Positions 17,237-26,484 of a stretch of 64,000 nt of DNA are shown piece by piece (the stretch's first letter is position 1; the number at the start of each line of letters is the position of its first letter). The stretch is from Georgenia satyanarayanai. GTDB taxonomy: Bacteria > Actinomycetota > Actinomycetes > Actinomycetales > Actinomycetaceae. The stretch is taken from the NCBI RefSeq assembly GCF_023715365.1, contig NZ_JAMBNZ010000007.1:62001-126000 (forward strand), read 5' to 3'. Made by a program: the position numbers and the translations under genes. Under the pieces are notes generated by a model. The model was not told the DNA's origin and searched no databases. It was given only the letters and a program-made list of their open reading frames with translations.

Positions 17237-17818
17237 ATGAGCCTTGCCGACCTCCTGACCCGCGGGACCTGGACGACGCCGCCTGTCTCGGCCGCCGTCA
17301 TCGGCCACGAGCTGCACGTGACCGCCGCCGAGGGCAGCGACGCGTGGCGGCACACCGCCTACGGCTTCGTCCACGACACCGAGCACGCGCTGCTCGAGCC
17401 CCTGCCCGCCACCGGGGCGGTGGAGGTGGACTTCCTCCTCGACTACGACGGCGAGTTCGACCAGGCGGGCCTGTTCCTCCGCGTCTCGTCGGAGGAGTGG
17501 GTCAAGGCCGGCGTCGAGGTGTCCGACGGCGCCGCGCAGGTGGGCGCCGTCGTCACCCACGGCGTGTCCGACTGGTCGGTGGCACCGGTGCCCGAGTGGG
17601 TCGGCCGGCGCGTGACCGTTCGCGCGAGCCGGGCCGGGGACGCGGTGACGGTCCGCGCCCGGGCCGACGAGGAGCCCTTCCGGCTCGTGCGCGTCGCACA
17701 CCTCGACCCGGGCGCCGACGTCACGGCCGGGCTGTACTGCGCCGCCCCGACGCACGAGGGCCTCACGGTGCGGTTCACCGGTTACCGCCGCACCGACGCG
17801 GACGCCGCGCTGCACTGA
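17237..17818 (+). CDS. DUF1349 domain protein
   Basis: 193 residues from ATG 17237. The whole length fits DUF1349, a concanavalin-like beta-sandwich related to the yeast Ree1-type proteins (KAGVEVSDGAAQVGAVVTHGVSDWS; FDQAGLFLRV). No signal peptide is visible, so it is cytoplasmic. Family members have been linked to sugar metabolism but the biochemical role is unclear. It stands alone between the GNAT gene and a convergent HIT gene. Confidence 0.85.
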   Translation: MSLADLLTRGTWTTPPVSAAVIGHELHVTAAEGSDAWRHTAYGFVHDTEHALLEPLPATGAVEVDFLLDYDGEFDQAGLFLRVSSEEWVKAGVEVSDGAAQVGAVVTHGVSDWSVAPVPEWVGRRVTVRASRAGDAVTVRARADEEPFRLVRVAHLDPGADVTAGLYCAAPTHEGLTVRFTGYRRTDADAALH

Positions 17819-17929
17819 CCCCCGCCCCGGTGACGCCCGCCGGAGGATGCCGCTCGGCGGTCCTCTCGGCACAGCCGCGCAGGACCGACGAAGGAGCTCG
17901 GAGAGAGTGCGACGGCGCCTCGTGAGCAG

Positions 17930-18358
17930 CTACCCGGCCTCCAGCGCCGCGCGCAGCCGCGCGGCGTACTCGGCCGCCTCGCCCGCGGCGTAGCGGGCCC
18001 GCGGCCAGAAGAAGCCGCGCAGGCCGTCGCCCTTCGTCCGCGGGACGACGTGGGCGTGCAGGTGCGCGACGCTCTGGCTGACGACGTTGTTCATCGCGAC
18101 GAAGGTGCCCTGGGCGCCGAGCGCCCCGGGCACCACCGCGGCCACCGCCCGCACCTGCGCGAAGAACGGCCCCACCAGCTCGTCGGGCAGGTCCGGCAGC
18201 GTGACGACGTGCGCGCGCGGGACGACGAGGACGTGGCCCTTGAAGACGGGGCGCACGTCGAGGAAGGCCACGACGTCCGCCGTCTCCAGCACCGTCTCTG
18301 CGGGCTCGCCACCCGCGACGATCCGGCAGAAGACGCACGCGCTGTCGTCGTCGTCCAC
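17930..18358 (-). CDS. HIT family hydrolase
   Basis: 142 residues from GTG at 18358, chosen because it begins just before CVFCRIVAGG (a zinc-type Cys pair, C8 and C11). The histidine triad HLHAHVV is at 99-105 with catalytic H101 and H103. Members hydrolyse nucleoside phosphoramidates, dinucleoside polyphosphates or adenylated compounds. The gene starts 2 bp after the stop of the fumarylacetoacetase-like gene, so the two are cotranscribed. Confidence 0.92.
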   Translation of the reverse strand: MDDDDSACVFCRIVAGGEPAETVLETADVVAFLDVRPVFKGHVLVVPRAHVVTLPDLPDELVGPFFAQVRAVAAVVPGALGAQGTFVAMNNVVSQSVAHLHAHVVPRTKGDGLRGFFWPRARYAAGEAAEYAARLRAALEAG

Positions 18359-18360
18359 CG

Positions 18361-19131
18361 CTACCGCTTGACGACGTTGTTGCCGAAACGACCGATGCCC
18401 TCGACCTCGACCTCCACGCGCTGCCCCGGGCGCACCGGGCTGACGCCGGCCGGCGTGCCGGTGAGGATGATGTCGCCGGGGAGCAGGGTGAAGATCGTCG
18501 AGACGTAGGCGATGAGCTCGGGGACGCCGCGCACCATCTGGGAGGTGCGCCCGTCCTGGCGCAGCTCCCCGTCCACCCACGCGCGCACCGCGACGTCGGA
18601 GACGTCGAGGTCCATCGCGAGGAAGGGGCCGGTGGGGCAGGAGGTGTCGAAGGCCTTGCCGCGCGTCCACGTCGCGTCCCCGCGCTGCGCGGCGCGGGCG
18701 GTGACGTCGTTGGCGACGGTGTACCCGAAGACGTAGTCCAGCGCCTGGTCCGCGCTCACGTTCTTGGCCATGCGCGAGATGACGACGGCGAGCTCGGCCT
18801 CGTGGTCCACCTCCTGCGCGTAGCCGGGGACGACGATCGGGTCGTCCGGACCGGTGACGGAGGTGTTGGGCTTGAGGAAGAGGATCGGCTCCTCGGGGAC
18901 CTCGTTGCCCATCTCCGCGGCGTGCTCGGCGTAGTTACGGCCCACACCGACGACCTTGGAGCGCGGGATGACGGGCGAGAGGAGGCGCACGTCGTCGAGC
19001 GCGACGCGCTCACCGGTGGTGGCGACCGGCATGAACAGCGGGTCCCCCTTGAGCACCACCAGGTCGGTGGAGCCGTCCTCGAGGATGCCGTAGCGGGGGC
19101 TGTCGCCCGTGGTGAACCGTGCGATGCGCAT
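18361..19131 (-). CDS. Fumarylacetoacetate hydrolase family protein
   Basis: 256 residues from the ATG at 19131. Typical FAH fold: VVGVGRNYAEHAAEMG near residues 57-72, metal-binding residues in VDHEAELAVVI, then YTVANDVTARAAQRGD and GDIILTGTPAGVSPVRPG. Relatives cleave or tautomerise acylpyruvates and related beta-keto acids with Mg2+ or Mn2+. It precedes the HIT gene in a two-gene operon; there is no evidence for an aromatic-degradation cluster nearby. Confidence 0.9.
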   Translation of the reverse strand: MRIARFTTGDSPRYGILEDGSTDLVVLKGDPLFMPVATTGERVALDDVRLLSPVIPRSKVVGVGRNYAEHAAEMGNEVPEEPILFLKPNTSVTGPDDPIVVPGYAQEVDHEAELAVVISRMAKNVSADQALDYVFGYTVANDVTARAAQRGDATWTRGKAFDTSCPTGPFLAMDLDVSDVAVRAWVDGELRQDGRTSQMVRGVPELIAYVSTIFTLLPGDIILTGTPAGVSPVRPGQRVEVEVEGIGRFGNNVVKR

Positions 19132-19449
19132 GGGCCAACGGTACCGGGCCGGCGCGCGCCACTGGGTCACCGACCGGCCACCCGCCCGAGGTGGTCAGTG
19201 ACCGTGTGCCCACGGATGCGTCGCCCTTTCCACTCCCCCGGAGGTGCGGGGACTGGCGACCGATGACGGAGACGTGCGACGCAGACGCGGGCGCCCTACG
19301 CGGAGGCCCCCTCCGCCTGGGGGAGCAGGCCGGCGACGGGGCGCAGTCCGGCTGTCGGCGGGAGGTGGGCCGGGCGTTCCGTCACCACTCCGCTGTCGGC
19401 GGGAGATGGGCGGGGGCGGTGACGGGGGCGGGCGCCCTACGCTGGGCGC
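19132..19449. other. 318-bp divergent intergenic region with partial repeats
   Basis: This region separates the minus-strand FAH-like gene from the plus-strand membrane gene. It contains two inverted partial copies of the dispersed element (CCGGCTGTCGGCGGG at 19348-19362 and a near-copy ending CGCTGTCGGCGGG at 19391-19403). It also has a 15-bp direct repeat (GCGGGCGCCCTACGC at 19287-19301 and 19428-19442). No convincing gene was seen. Confidence 0.6.
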
Positions 19450-20529
19450 GTGAACCAACGGATCGTCGGGGTCGACATCGCCCGCGGGCTGGCCGTCGTC
19501 GGGATGTTCGTCGCCCACCTGGGCCACTCGGGACCCGACGGCCTGCACTCGCCGTCGTGGTTCGTCGTCGCGGACGGACGGCCGTCGGCGATGTTCGCGA
19601 TCCTTGCCGGGGTGTCGATCGCCCTGTTCACCGGCGGGCGCACGGTGCCGCGTGGCCCGGCCCTCGCCCACGGCTGGCTGCGCATCGCCACGCGCGCCGG
19701 GGTCGTCCTCGTCATCGGCCTGCTCCTCGAGCTGCTCGGCACGCCGGTGGCGGTGATCCTGCCGTCCTACGCGGTGACCTTCCTCCTCGTCGCGCCCTTC
19801 ATCGGGCTGCGGCCCTGGCTGGTGGGGGTGCTCGCCGCCGTCGCGGCCGTCGTCGGCCCGACGCTGCTCGCGCTGCTCCTGTCCGCCGGCGCGGACGGGA
19901 CCGCGCCGGTCGAGACGGCACTCGAGGCGAACTACCTCCTCGGCCTCGTCCTCACCGGCTACTACCCGGCGCTCGTGTGGATCGCCTACATGCTCCTCGG
20001 TCTGTGCGTGGGCCGGCTGGACCTGCGCTCCCCCACGGTCCAGGGGTTCCTGGGCGTCACCGGCGTCGGTCTCGCGGTCGTCGGCTACGGCGGGGGCTCC
20101 TACCTGCAGCAGACCGTCGTCCCGCACTCCGAGCTCACCGCCCAGCTCGTCCGCTCCGACCCGCACTCCGACGCCACCCTCGAGCTCCTCGGCAATGCCG
20201 GTGTCACCCTCGCCGTCCTCGCCGTCCTCCTCGCCGTCACCACCCTGCCGCCCGTGGCGAAGGTGGCGCGCCTGGTCCTCCAGCCGCTGGCTGCGACCGG
20301 CGCGATGGCGCTCTCGGCCTACTCCGTCCACATCGTCGCGATCGCGATCCTCGGCAACGACGTCGTCTGGTTCACCGAGTCCAACGCCGTCCTCGGGTGG
20401 TTCGTCGTCGTCACCCTTGTCGTGTGCACCCTGTGGATGCGCTTCGTGGGACGCGGACCCCTCGAGTGGCTCATGCGGCGCCTCACGGTGGGGCGCTACG
20501 AGCCGCCCGTCGTCACCGCCCACGCCTGA
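19450..20529 (+). CDS. Polytopic membrane protein, DUF1624/DUF418-like
   Basis: 359 residues from GTG at 19450. The N-terminus RIVGVDIARGLAVVGMFVAH is the hallmark of heparan-glucosaminide acetyltransferase-like/DUF1624 proteins, and the C-terminal third (ATGAMALSAYSVHI; RFVGRGPLEWLMRRL) is DUF418-like. About ten membrane helices are apparent. The family is probably made of membrane acyl- or acetyl-transferases, but substrates of bacterial members are mostly unknown. Confidence 0.82.
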   Translation: MNQRIVGVDIARGLAVVGMFVAHLGHSGPDGLHSPSWFVVADGRPSAMFAILAGVSIALFTGGRTVPRGPALAHGWLRIATRAGVVLVIGLLLELLGTPVAVILPSYAVTFLLVAPFIGLRPWLVGVLAAVAAVVGPTLLALLLSAGADGTAPVETALEANYLLGLVLTGYYPALVWIAYMLLGLCVGRLDLRSPTVQGFLGVTGVGLAVVGYGGGSYLQQTVVPHSELTAQLVRSDPHSDATLELLGNAGVTLAVLAVLLAVTTLPPVAKVARLVLQPLAATGAMALSAYSVHIVAIAILGNDVVWFTESNAVLGWFVVVTLVVCTLWMRFVGRGPLEWLMRRLTVGRYEPPVVTAHA

Positions 20530-20671
20530 GGAGCCGCACGAAACTCATCGAGACGCCGCCCGGGAGGGCCTAGAGTGGCGTACGGCACAACCAGTCGAAG
20601 GCTCGCTTGCGGGCCTCCCCCGGGCCGTGGACCATGACGGGAACGCCGACGCACGATCGAAGGGACCCCCT

Positions 20672-22402
20672 GTGGCATCGAGCACCTTGACCGCGGACAC
20701 ACGGCTCTCGGCCCTGGCCGAGATGAGCGGGGACGAACCGCTGGACGTGCTCGTCATCGGCGGCGGGGTGACCGGCGCCGGCATCGCCCTGGACGCCGCC
20801 ACGCGCGGCCTGCGGACCGGCATCGTCGAGGCCCAGGACTGGTCCTCGGGCACCTCGAGCTGGTCGAGCAAGCTCGTTCACGGCGGGCTGCGCTACCTCC
20901 AGATGCTCGACTTCAGCCTCGTCCACGAGGCCCTCACCGAGCGCGACCTCCTCATCAAGCACCTCGCCCCGCACCTGGTGAAGCGCGTGCCCTTCCTCTA
21001 CCCGCTCGAGCACCGCGTCTGGGAGCGCGCCTACGTCGGCGCCGGTATCGCGCTCTACGACACGCTCGCCGGCATCGCCCCCGGGAAGCGCGCGATGCCG
21101 CTCCACCGTCACCGCAGCCGCTCGCGGATGGAGCAGCTCTTCCCCGACCTGCGCCACGACGCCGCCGTGGGCGCCGTCCAGTACTGGGACGCGAGCGTCG
21201 ACGACTCGAGGCTCGTCACCACCCTCGTGCGCACCGCCGCCGCCTACGGCGCGCTGGCCGCCAACCGCACGCAGGTCGTGGGCCTCCACAAGGACGCCTC
21301 CGGCCGGGTGGCCGGCGCCCAGGTCAAGGACCTGGAGACCGGCGAGCTCCTCGACGTCAGGGCTCGCCACGTCGTCAACGCCACCGGCGTGTGGACCGAG
21401 GAGACCGAGTCGCTCTCCGGTACCGACGGCGGCCTGCACGTGCTCGCGTCCAAGGGCATCCACATCGTCGTACCACGCGAGCGGATCCGCGGGGACGTCG
21501 GCCTGATCCTCCAGACCGAGAAGAGCGTGCTGTTCATCATCCCGTGGTCGCGCTACTGGATCATCGGCACGACCGACACCCCCTACGAGCACGACCTGCG
21601 CCACCCCGTCGCCACCAAGGCGGACATCGACTACGTCATCGAGCACGCCAACGCCGTCCTCAAGACGCCCCTCACCCGTGAGGACGTCATCGGCACCTAC
21701 GCGGGCCTGCGTCCGCTGCTGCAGCCCGGGACCAAGGAGGGCACGTCGTCGGCGAAGGTCTCCCGCGAGCACACCGTCGCCTCCCCCACCCCGGGCCTCA
21801 CCGTCATCGCCGGGGGCAAGCTCACCACCTACCGGGTGATGGCCAAGGACGCCGTCGACTTCGCCCTAGGGGAGGAGGCCAGGCGCCTGCCCTCGATCAC
21901 CGACCGCATCCCTCTCCTCGGCGCCGTCGGCCTGCAGGCCGTGCGGCGGCGCGCCCAGCGGCACGCCACCCGCTTCGGCTGGTCCCACGCGATGGTCGAC
22001 CACCTCCTGCACCGCTACGGCTCCATGCTCGAGGAGCTCGTGACGATGGTGGAGGAGCAGCCCGACCTGGGCCGTCCCCTCGAGCACGCCCCCGCCTACC
22101 TGCGCGCCGAGGTCGCCTACGCGGCCGAGCGCGAGGCCGTCCTTCACCTCGAGGACATCATGGTCCGCCGCACCCGGCTCGTCTACGAGGTGCGCGACAG
22201 CGGCCTCGCCGCCGTGCCGGAGATCGTCGACGTCATCGCGCCGATCCTCGGCTGGGACGACGAGCGGCGGCAGGCGGAGATCGCCGCCTACACCGCGCGC
22301 TGCGAGGCGGAGCGGGCCGCGGCGGAGGCACCCGACGACGACGCCGGAGAGCGTGCGCGTCAGCAGGCCCAGGACATCGTGCCCATGGTGCCCCTGGCCT
22401 GA
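20672..22402 (+). CDS. glpD: Glycerol-3-phosphate dehydrogenase (FAD, GlpD)
   Basis: 576 residues from GTG at 20672, with AAGGGA upstream. The FAD-binding motif VLVIGGGVTGAGIALD is at about 27-42, then WSSGTSSWSSKLVHGGLRYL, both diagnostic of GlpD. The C-terminal helical domain (about 400-560) is present. It oxidises glycerol-3-phosphate to dihydroxyacetone phosphate at the membrane and feeds electrons to quinones. It is the first gene of glpD-glpF-glpK; a TAGAGT hexamer at 20571 could be its -10. No GlpR-type regulator is in the window. Confidence 0.97.
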   Translation: MASSTLTADTRLSALAEMSGDEPLDVLVIGGGVTGAGIALDAATRGLRTGIVEAQDWSSGTSSWSSKLVHGGLRYLQMLDFSLVHEALTERDLLIKHLAPHLVKRVPFLYPLEHRVWERAYVGAGIALYDTLAGIAPGKRAMPLHRHRSRSRMEQLFPDLRHDAAVGAVQYWDASVDDSRLVTTLVRTAAAYGALAANRTQVVGLHKDASGRVAGAQVKDLETGELLDVRARHVVNATGVWTEETESLSGTDGGLHVLASKGIHIVVPRERIRGDVGLILQTEKSVLFIIPWSRYWIIGTTDTPYEHDLRHPVATKADIDYVIEHANAVLKTPLTREDVIGTYAGLRPLLQPGTKEGTSSAKVSREHTVASPTPGLTVIAGGKLTTYRVMAKDAVDFALGEEARRLPSITDRIPLLGAVGLQAVRRRAQRHATRFGWSHAMVDHLLHRYGSMLEELVTMVEEQPDLGRPLEHAPAYLRAEVAYAAEREAVLHLEDIMVRRTRLVYEVRDSGLAAVPEIVDVIAPILGWDDERRQAEIAAYTARCEAERAAAEAPDDDAGERARQQAQDIVPMVPLA

Positions 22403-22466
22403 CCCCCCAGACCCCTGACGCCGCAACGCCGCGCCGTCAGGTACTCCATGCGAAAGAGAGGACAAC

Positions 22467-23216
22467 GTGGACTTCTCCCTGATCTTCCTACCCGAGCTGC
22501 TGGGAACGGCGATGCTGACCCTGCTCGGTTGCGGCGTCGTCGCCAACGCGATCCTGCCCAAGACCAAGGGCAACGGCGGCGGCTGGCTGCTCATCAACTT
22601 CGGCTGGGGGCTCGCGGTCTTCGCCGGCGTGTACGTCGCCTACTCCACCGGCGCGCACATCAACCCGGCCGTGACGGTCGGCCTGCTCGCCGGTGACCAG
22701 CCCTTCTTCGCCGGCAACGACGAGCTCGGCCTGGCGCCCATCGACAACACGCTCGGCAACGCGCTGGTGTACTTCCTCGCCCAGATGATCGGGGCGGTCC
22801 TGGGCGCCGTGATCATGTACTTCTCGTACAAGCGGCACTTCGACGAGGAGGCGCCGGGGGCCACCAAGCTCGCGGTCTTCGCCACCGGTCCGGAGATCCG
22901 CAGCTACGGCGCGAACTTCGTCACCGAGGTCGTCGGCACCTTCGTCCTGCTCTTCGTCATCGTCGCCTTCGGCAAGACCCCCTCGGGACTGGGGCCGCTC
23001 GCCGTGGCACTGCTCGTCGTCGGGATCGGTAACAGCCTCGGTGGCCCCACCGGGTACGCCATCAACCCCGCCCGTGACCTCGGACCGCGCATCGCCCACG
23101 CGCTCCTGCCGATCCGCGGCAAGGGCAGCAGCGACTGGGGCTACTCGTGGGTGCCCATCCTCGGCCCGCTCGTCGGCGGTGCCCTCGGTGGCTTCGCCGC
23201 CGTCCAGCTCCTCTGA
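22467..23216 (+). CDS. glpF: Glycerol uptake facilitator (MIP/aquaporin family)
   Basis: 249 residues from GTG at 22467, with GAGAGGA upstream. Two NPA-type half-helices are seen: [11 protein letters not shown] (N66-A68) and [11 protein letters not shown] (about 200). The Asp after the second NPA motif marks glycerol-conducting members rather than strict water channels. Six membrane segments. It lies between glpD and glpK, so it supplies glycerol to the kinase. Confidence 0.95.
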   Translation: MDFSLIFLPELLGTAMLTLLGCGVVANAILPKTKGNGGGWLLINFGWGLAVFAGVYVAYSTGAHINPAVTVGLLAGDQPFFAGNDELGLAPIDNTLGNALVYFLAQMIGAVLGAVIMYFSYKRHFDEEAPGATKLAVFATGPEIRSYGANFVTEVVGTFVLLFVIVAFGKTPSGLGPLAVALLVVGIGNSLGGPTGYAINPARDLGPRIAHALLPIRGKGSSDWGYSWVPILGPLVGGALGGFAAVQLL

Positions 23217-23262
23217 CCGCTCAAGGCCAACGAACCGTCCACAGCGACGTGAAAGGAACGAC

Positions 23263-24777
23263 ATGGCTGACTACGTCCTCGCCATCGACCAGGGCACGAC
23301 CAGCACCCGCGCGATCGTCTTCGACCACGCGGGCACCATCCACTCCACCGGGCAGCTGGAGCACGAGCAGATCTTCCCGCGTGCCGGCTGGGTGGAGCAC
23401 GACGCCGTCGAGATCTGGCGCAACGTCCGTGAGGTGGTGAGCCTCGCGCTGTCGCGAGGTGACCTCACCCACCGCAACCTCGCCGCCGTCGGCATCACCA
23501 ACCAGCGTGAGACCACCGTCGTGTGGGAGAAGAGCACGGGCAAGCCCGTCTACAACGCGATCGTCTGGCAGGACACCCGCACCCAGAAGATCGTCGACGA
23601 GCTCGCCGGGGACGAGGGCGCGGAGAAGTACAAGAGGACCGTGGGCCTGCCCCTCGCCACGTACTTCGCCGGGCCGAAGGTCAAGTGGATCCTCGACAAC
23701 GTCGACGGCGCGCGGGAGAAGGCGGAGGCCGGCGAGCTGCTCTTCGGCACCACCGACTCCTGGGTGCTGTGGAACATGACCGGCGGGCCCGACGGCGGTG
23801 TCCACGTCACCGACGTCACCAACGCCTCGCGCACGATGCTCATGAACATCGACTCCCTCACGTGGAACGAGGACATCGCGGCCGACATGGGCATCCCGAT
23901 GTCGATGCTCCCGGAGATCCGCTCCTCCTCCGAGGTCTACGGCAAGGGCCGCGAGGGCGGCTTCGTGCCGGGCGTGCCGATCTCCGGCATCCTCGGCGAC
24001 CAGCAGGCCGCGACCTTCGGGCAGGCGGCCTTCGAGGTCGGCAGTGCGAAGAACACCTACGGCACCGGTAACTTCCTCCTCCTCAACACCGGCACCGAGC
24101 TCGTCCACAGCGAGAACGGGCTGCTGACGACGGTGGGCTACAAGATCGGTGACCAGCCGCAGGTCTACTGCCTCGAGGGCTCGATCGCCGTCACCGGTTC
24201 CCTCGTGCAGTGGCTGCGTGACAACCTCGGGATCATCAAGAGCGCCCCGGAGATCGAGAAGCTCGCGGCGTCGGTGGACGACAACGGCGGGGCGTACTTC
24301 GTCCCGGCGTTCTCCGGGCTCTTCGCCCCGTACTGGCGCTCGGACGCCCGCGGTGCGCTCGTGGGCCTGACCAGGTACGTCAACAAGGGCCACATCGCGC
24401 GGGCCGTCCTGGAGGCCACCGCCTACCAGTCCCGCGAGGTCGTCGACGCGATGAACGCCGACTCCGGCGTCGACCTCAAGGAGCTCAAGGTCGACGGCGG
24501 CATGGTCGCCAACGAGGAGCTCATGCAGTTCCAGGCCGACATCCTCGGTGTGGACGTCGTCCGCCCCAAGGTCACCGAGACCACTGCCCTCGGTGCCGCC
24601 TACGCCGCCGGCATCGCCGTCGGCTTCTGGGAGGGCGAGCAGGACGTCGTCGACAACTGGGGCGAGGACAAGCGCTGGACGCCGTCGATGGACGACGCCG
24701 AGCGCGAGCGCCTCTACCGCAACTGGAAGAAGGCCGTGACGAAGACCTTCGACTGGGTCGACGAGGACGTCGACTGA
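23263..24777 (+). CDS. glpK: Glycerol kinase
   Basis: 504 residues from ATG at 23263, with GAAAGGA upstream. FGGY kinase hallmarks: [18 protein letters not shown] at 3-20, [28 protein letters not shown], and the C-terminal [20 protein letters not shown]. Length is standard. It phosphorylates glycerol to glycerol-3-phosphate, the substrate of GlpD encoded in the same operon. Its last 13 codons (ending DWVDEDVD) have a decayed look-alike at 34019-34108. Confidence 0.97.
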   Translation: MADYVLAIDQGTTSTRAIVFDHAGTIHSTGQLEHEQIFPRAGWVEHDAVEIWRNVREVVSLALSRGDLTHRNLAAVGITNQRETTVVWEKSTGKPVYNAIVWQDTRTQKIVDELAGDEGAEKYKRTVGLPLATYFAGPKVKWILDNVDGAREKAEAGELLFGTTDSWVLWNMTGGPDGGVHVTDVTNASRTMLMNIDSLTWNEDIAADMGIPMSMLPEIRSSSEVYGKGREGGFVPGVPISGILGDQQAATFGQAAFEVGSAKNTYGTGNFLLLNTGTELVHSENGLLTTVGYKIGDQPQVYCLEGSIAVTGSLVQWLRDNLGIIKSAPEIEKLAASVDDNGGAYFVPAFSGLFAPYWRSDARGALVGLTRYVNKGHIARAVLEATAYQSREVVDAMNADSGVDLKELKVDGGMVANEELMQFQADILGVDVVRPKVTETTALGAAYAAGIAVGFWEGEQDVVDNWGEDKRWTPSMDDAERERLYRNWKKAVTKTFDWVDEDVD

Positions 24778-24790
24778 CCGACGCCCACTC

Positions 24791-24830
24791 CGAACGGGGC
24801 CACTGCCGTCACCGCCAGTGGCCCCGTTCG
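24791..24830 (+). terminator. Terminator hairpin of the glp operon
   Basis: A perfect 15-bp stem (24791-24805 with 24816-24830) and a 10-nt loop start 14 bp after the glpK stop. Only a short T-containing tail follows. Confidence 0.8.
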
Positions 24831-25008
24831 TCGTTGCGGGGAGCAGTCCACGCAGCGCCGGCGGTCGAGCCCAGGCGTCCACGGACTGGGACGGGCACCG
24901 ACGCGTGGTTGGATCTTCAACCCACCTGGCGTAGCGTCGCAGACGTCGGGGGCACGCACGCCGTGCCCGAACGATCGCGGCGTCCGCCGCGAGCTGGGGA
25001 GGACCACC

Positions 25009-25107
25009 ATGACCGTGCACACGAGTGTCAGGCCGCATCTCGCGCCGAGCACCGCCGTGTGCATGTGTCTGCGCGCCGCGGCGTGCATGTGTTGTTGTCC
25101 CGCTTGA
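25009..25107 (+). CDS. Cysteine-rich leader peptide upstream of the CMD-FecBCD operon
   Basis: 32 residues from ATG 25009, with an excellent ribosome binding site (GGGGAGGA, 6 nt spacing). The peptide has six Cys, all in its second half (VCMCLRAAACMCCCPA), with a run of three Cys codons (TGT, 25090-25098) just before the end. Polycysteine short ORFs of this type are known in mycobacteria as cysteine-responsive attenuators. A short hairpin (25120-25125 with 25132-25137) follows the stop by 12 nt. The operon begins 171 bp downstream. Between the glpK terminator and this leader (24831-25008) nothing else was recognised. Confidence 0.7.
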   Translation: MTVHTSVRPHLAPSTAVCMCLRAAACMCCCPA

Positions 25108-25278
25108 GGCGTTGATCCCGCGGGCCGCTGAGCCCGCCTCCGCCTTCTGCGCCCACCGCGGCGCTGACCTCCCGCTCCTCCCGAGGCCGTGCTGACGCGC
25201 GCCAGGCCCCGAGGAGCACGCCGGAGGTCACCCTCGCCACCGCTGCGGCACTGCCGCGTACCCAGTCCTGGAGCACCT

Positions 25279-26484
25279 GTGACCGCTACCGCCCACCGCC
25301 CGCCCACCGCCCGTGAGGACCTCGTCGGCGCCCTCGCCGAGCTCGATCCGGCCACCGCCGAGGCGCGCCTGGCCAAGCCGGAGGTCGTCGAGCACACCCA
25401 GCGCGCGCACGACCACCTCTTCACCGACCCCGGCCGCCTGTCCCCCGCGCTGCGCCGGGCGCTGGCCGCGCGCGTCGCCGAGCAGCACGGCGCGCCCGGG
25501 CTCGCGCAGGAGCACCACCGGCACGACCCCGTCGACCTCTCCGTCGCCACCGCCGACGAGTCCGTGGCCGCGCTCGTGCGCCACGCGGACCTCCTCTCCC
25601 TCGCCCCGGCTCTCGTCGGCCCCGACGACGTCGCCGCGCTCACCGCCGCCGGCCTCGACGCGGACGGCGTCGTCCTCCTCTCCCAGGTCGTCGCCGTCAC
25701 CGCCTACCAGGCGCGCCTGGTCACCGGACTGCGCCTGCTCGCCGGCCACGACGACGACGGCGCCTTTGCCACCCCGCCGGCGAACCTGCCCGCCCGCGCC
25801 AAGTACGCCCCCGACGTCACCGCCGACGGGCTGCCCGTGCCCCACGCCTACACCCGCGAGCTCCTCGGCTGGCTGCCCTGGGTGGAGCCGATCCCCGCCG
25901 AGGAGCTGACCGAGGAGCACCGCGCCGCCTTCGCCGGCAAGAGCGACGGCGCCTACTTCCGGCTGCTCGCACGCGAGACCGGCGTGCTGGCCGCCCGCAC
26001 GCAGATCGACCACGCCGTCTTCCTCACCCGCGTCGGCCTGCCGCGGGCCGAGCGTGAGCTCGCCGCCGCGGTGACGAGCAAGGTCAACGACTGCATCTTC
26101 TGCGCCTCCGTCCACGCCCGCAAGGCCGCCCAGATGAGCCGGCGCCCGGCCGACGTCGACCGTCTCCTCGCCGCCGACGTCCCCCGCGGCCCCGGCTGGG
26201 CACCGACCGACCTGTCCGCGCTGAGCGCCGGCCAGGACGAGCGGTGGGCGGCGGTCATCGACCTCGCCGCCTCGCTGGCGGCGGCACCGTCCCGGGCCAC
26301 CGCCGGACAGGTCGCGCGGCTGCGGGAGCTCGGGCTGGAGCCGGTCGAGCTGGTCGACCTCGTCTCCTCGGTCGCCTTCTTCTCGTGGGCCAACCGCCTC
26401 ATGCTCACGCTCGGCGGGCCGCACCTGCCCGCCGACACCCCCGTGACCAACGCACCGACCACCCCCTCCGGAGAGACCCGATGA
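25279..26484 (+). CDS. CMD-domain fusion protein (Avi_7170-like plus Avi_7169-like)
   Basis: 401 residues from GTG at 25279, with TGGAG 5-6 nt upstream. The first half (about 20-185) resembles the CMD domain family Avi_7170 and has no Cys pair at its core (VVAVTAYQARLVTGL). The second half (about 190-390) starts like Avi_7169-type alkylhydroperoxidase-domain proteins (YTRELLGWLPWVEP) and keeps the active motif CIFCASVHARKA (C272, C275, H279). These two families are usually separate neighbouring genes; here they are one protein. Its role is unknown, probably a peroxidase or thiol-dependent redox step. The stop overlaps the next start (ATGA). Confidence 0.8.
   Translation: MTATAHRPPTAREDLVGALAELDPATAEARLAKPEVVEHTQRAHDHLFTDPGRLSPALRRALAARVAEQHGAPGLAQEHHRHDPVDLSVATADESVAALVRHADLLSLAPALVGPDDVAALTAAGLDADGVVLLSQVVAVTAYQARLVTGLRLLAGHDDDGAFATPPANLPARAKYAPDVTADGLPVPHAYTRELLGWLPWVEPIPAEELTEEHRAAFAGKSDGAYFRLLARETGVLAARTQIDHAVFLTRVGLPRAERELAAAVTSKVNDCIFCASVHARKAAQMSRRPADVDRLLAADVPRGPGWAPTDLSALSAGQDERWAAVIDLAASLAAAPSRATAGQVARLRELGLEPVELVDLVSSVAFFSWANRLMLTLGGPHLPADTPVTNAPTTPSGETR

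Noticed and set aside
24714-25700. 328-codon minus-strand frame over the glp terminator and the Cys-rich leader
   Set aside because: Low-complexity, crosses a perfect terminator hairpin, and lies opposite the CMD gene start; the small plus-strand leader is better supported.
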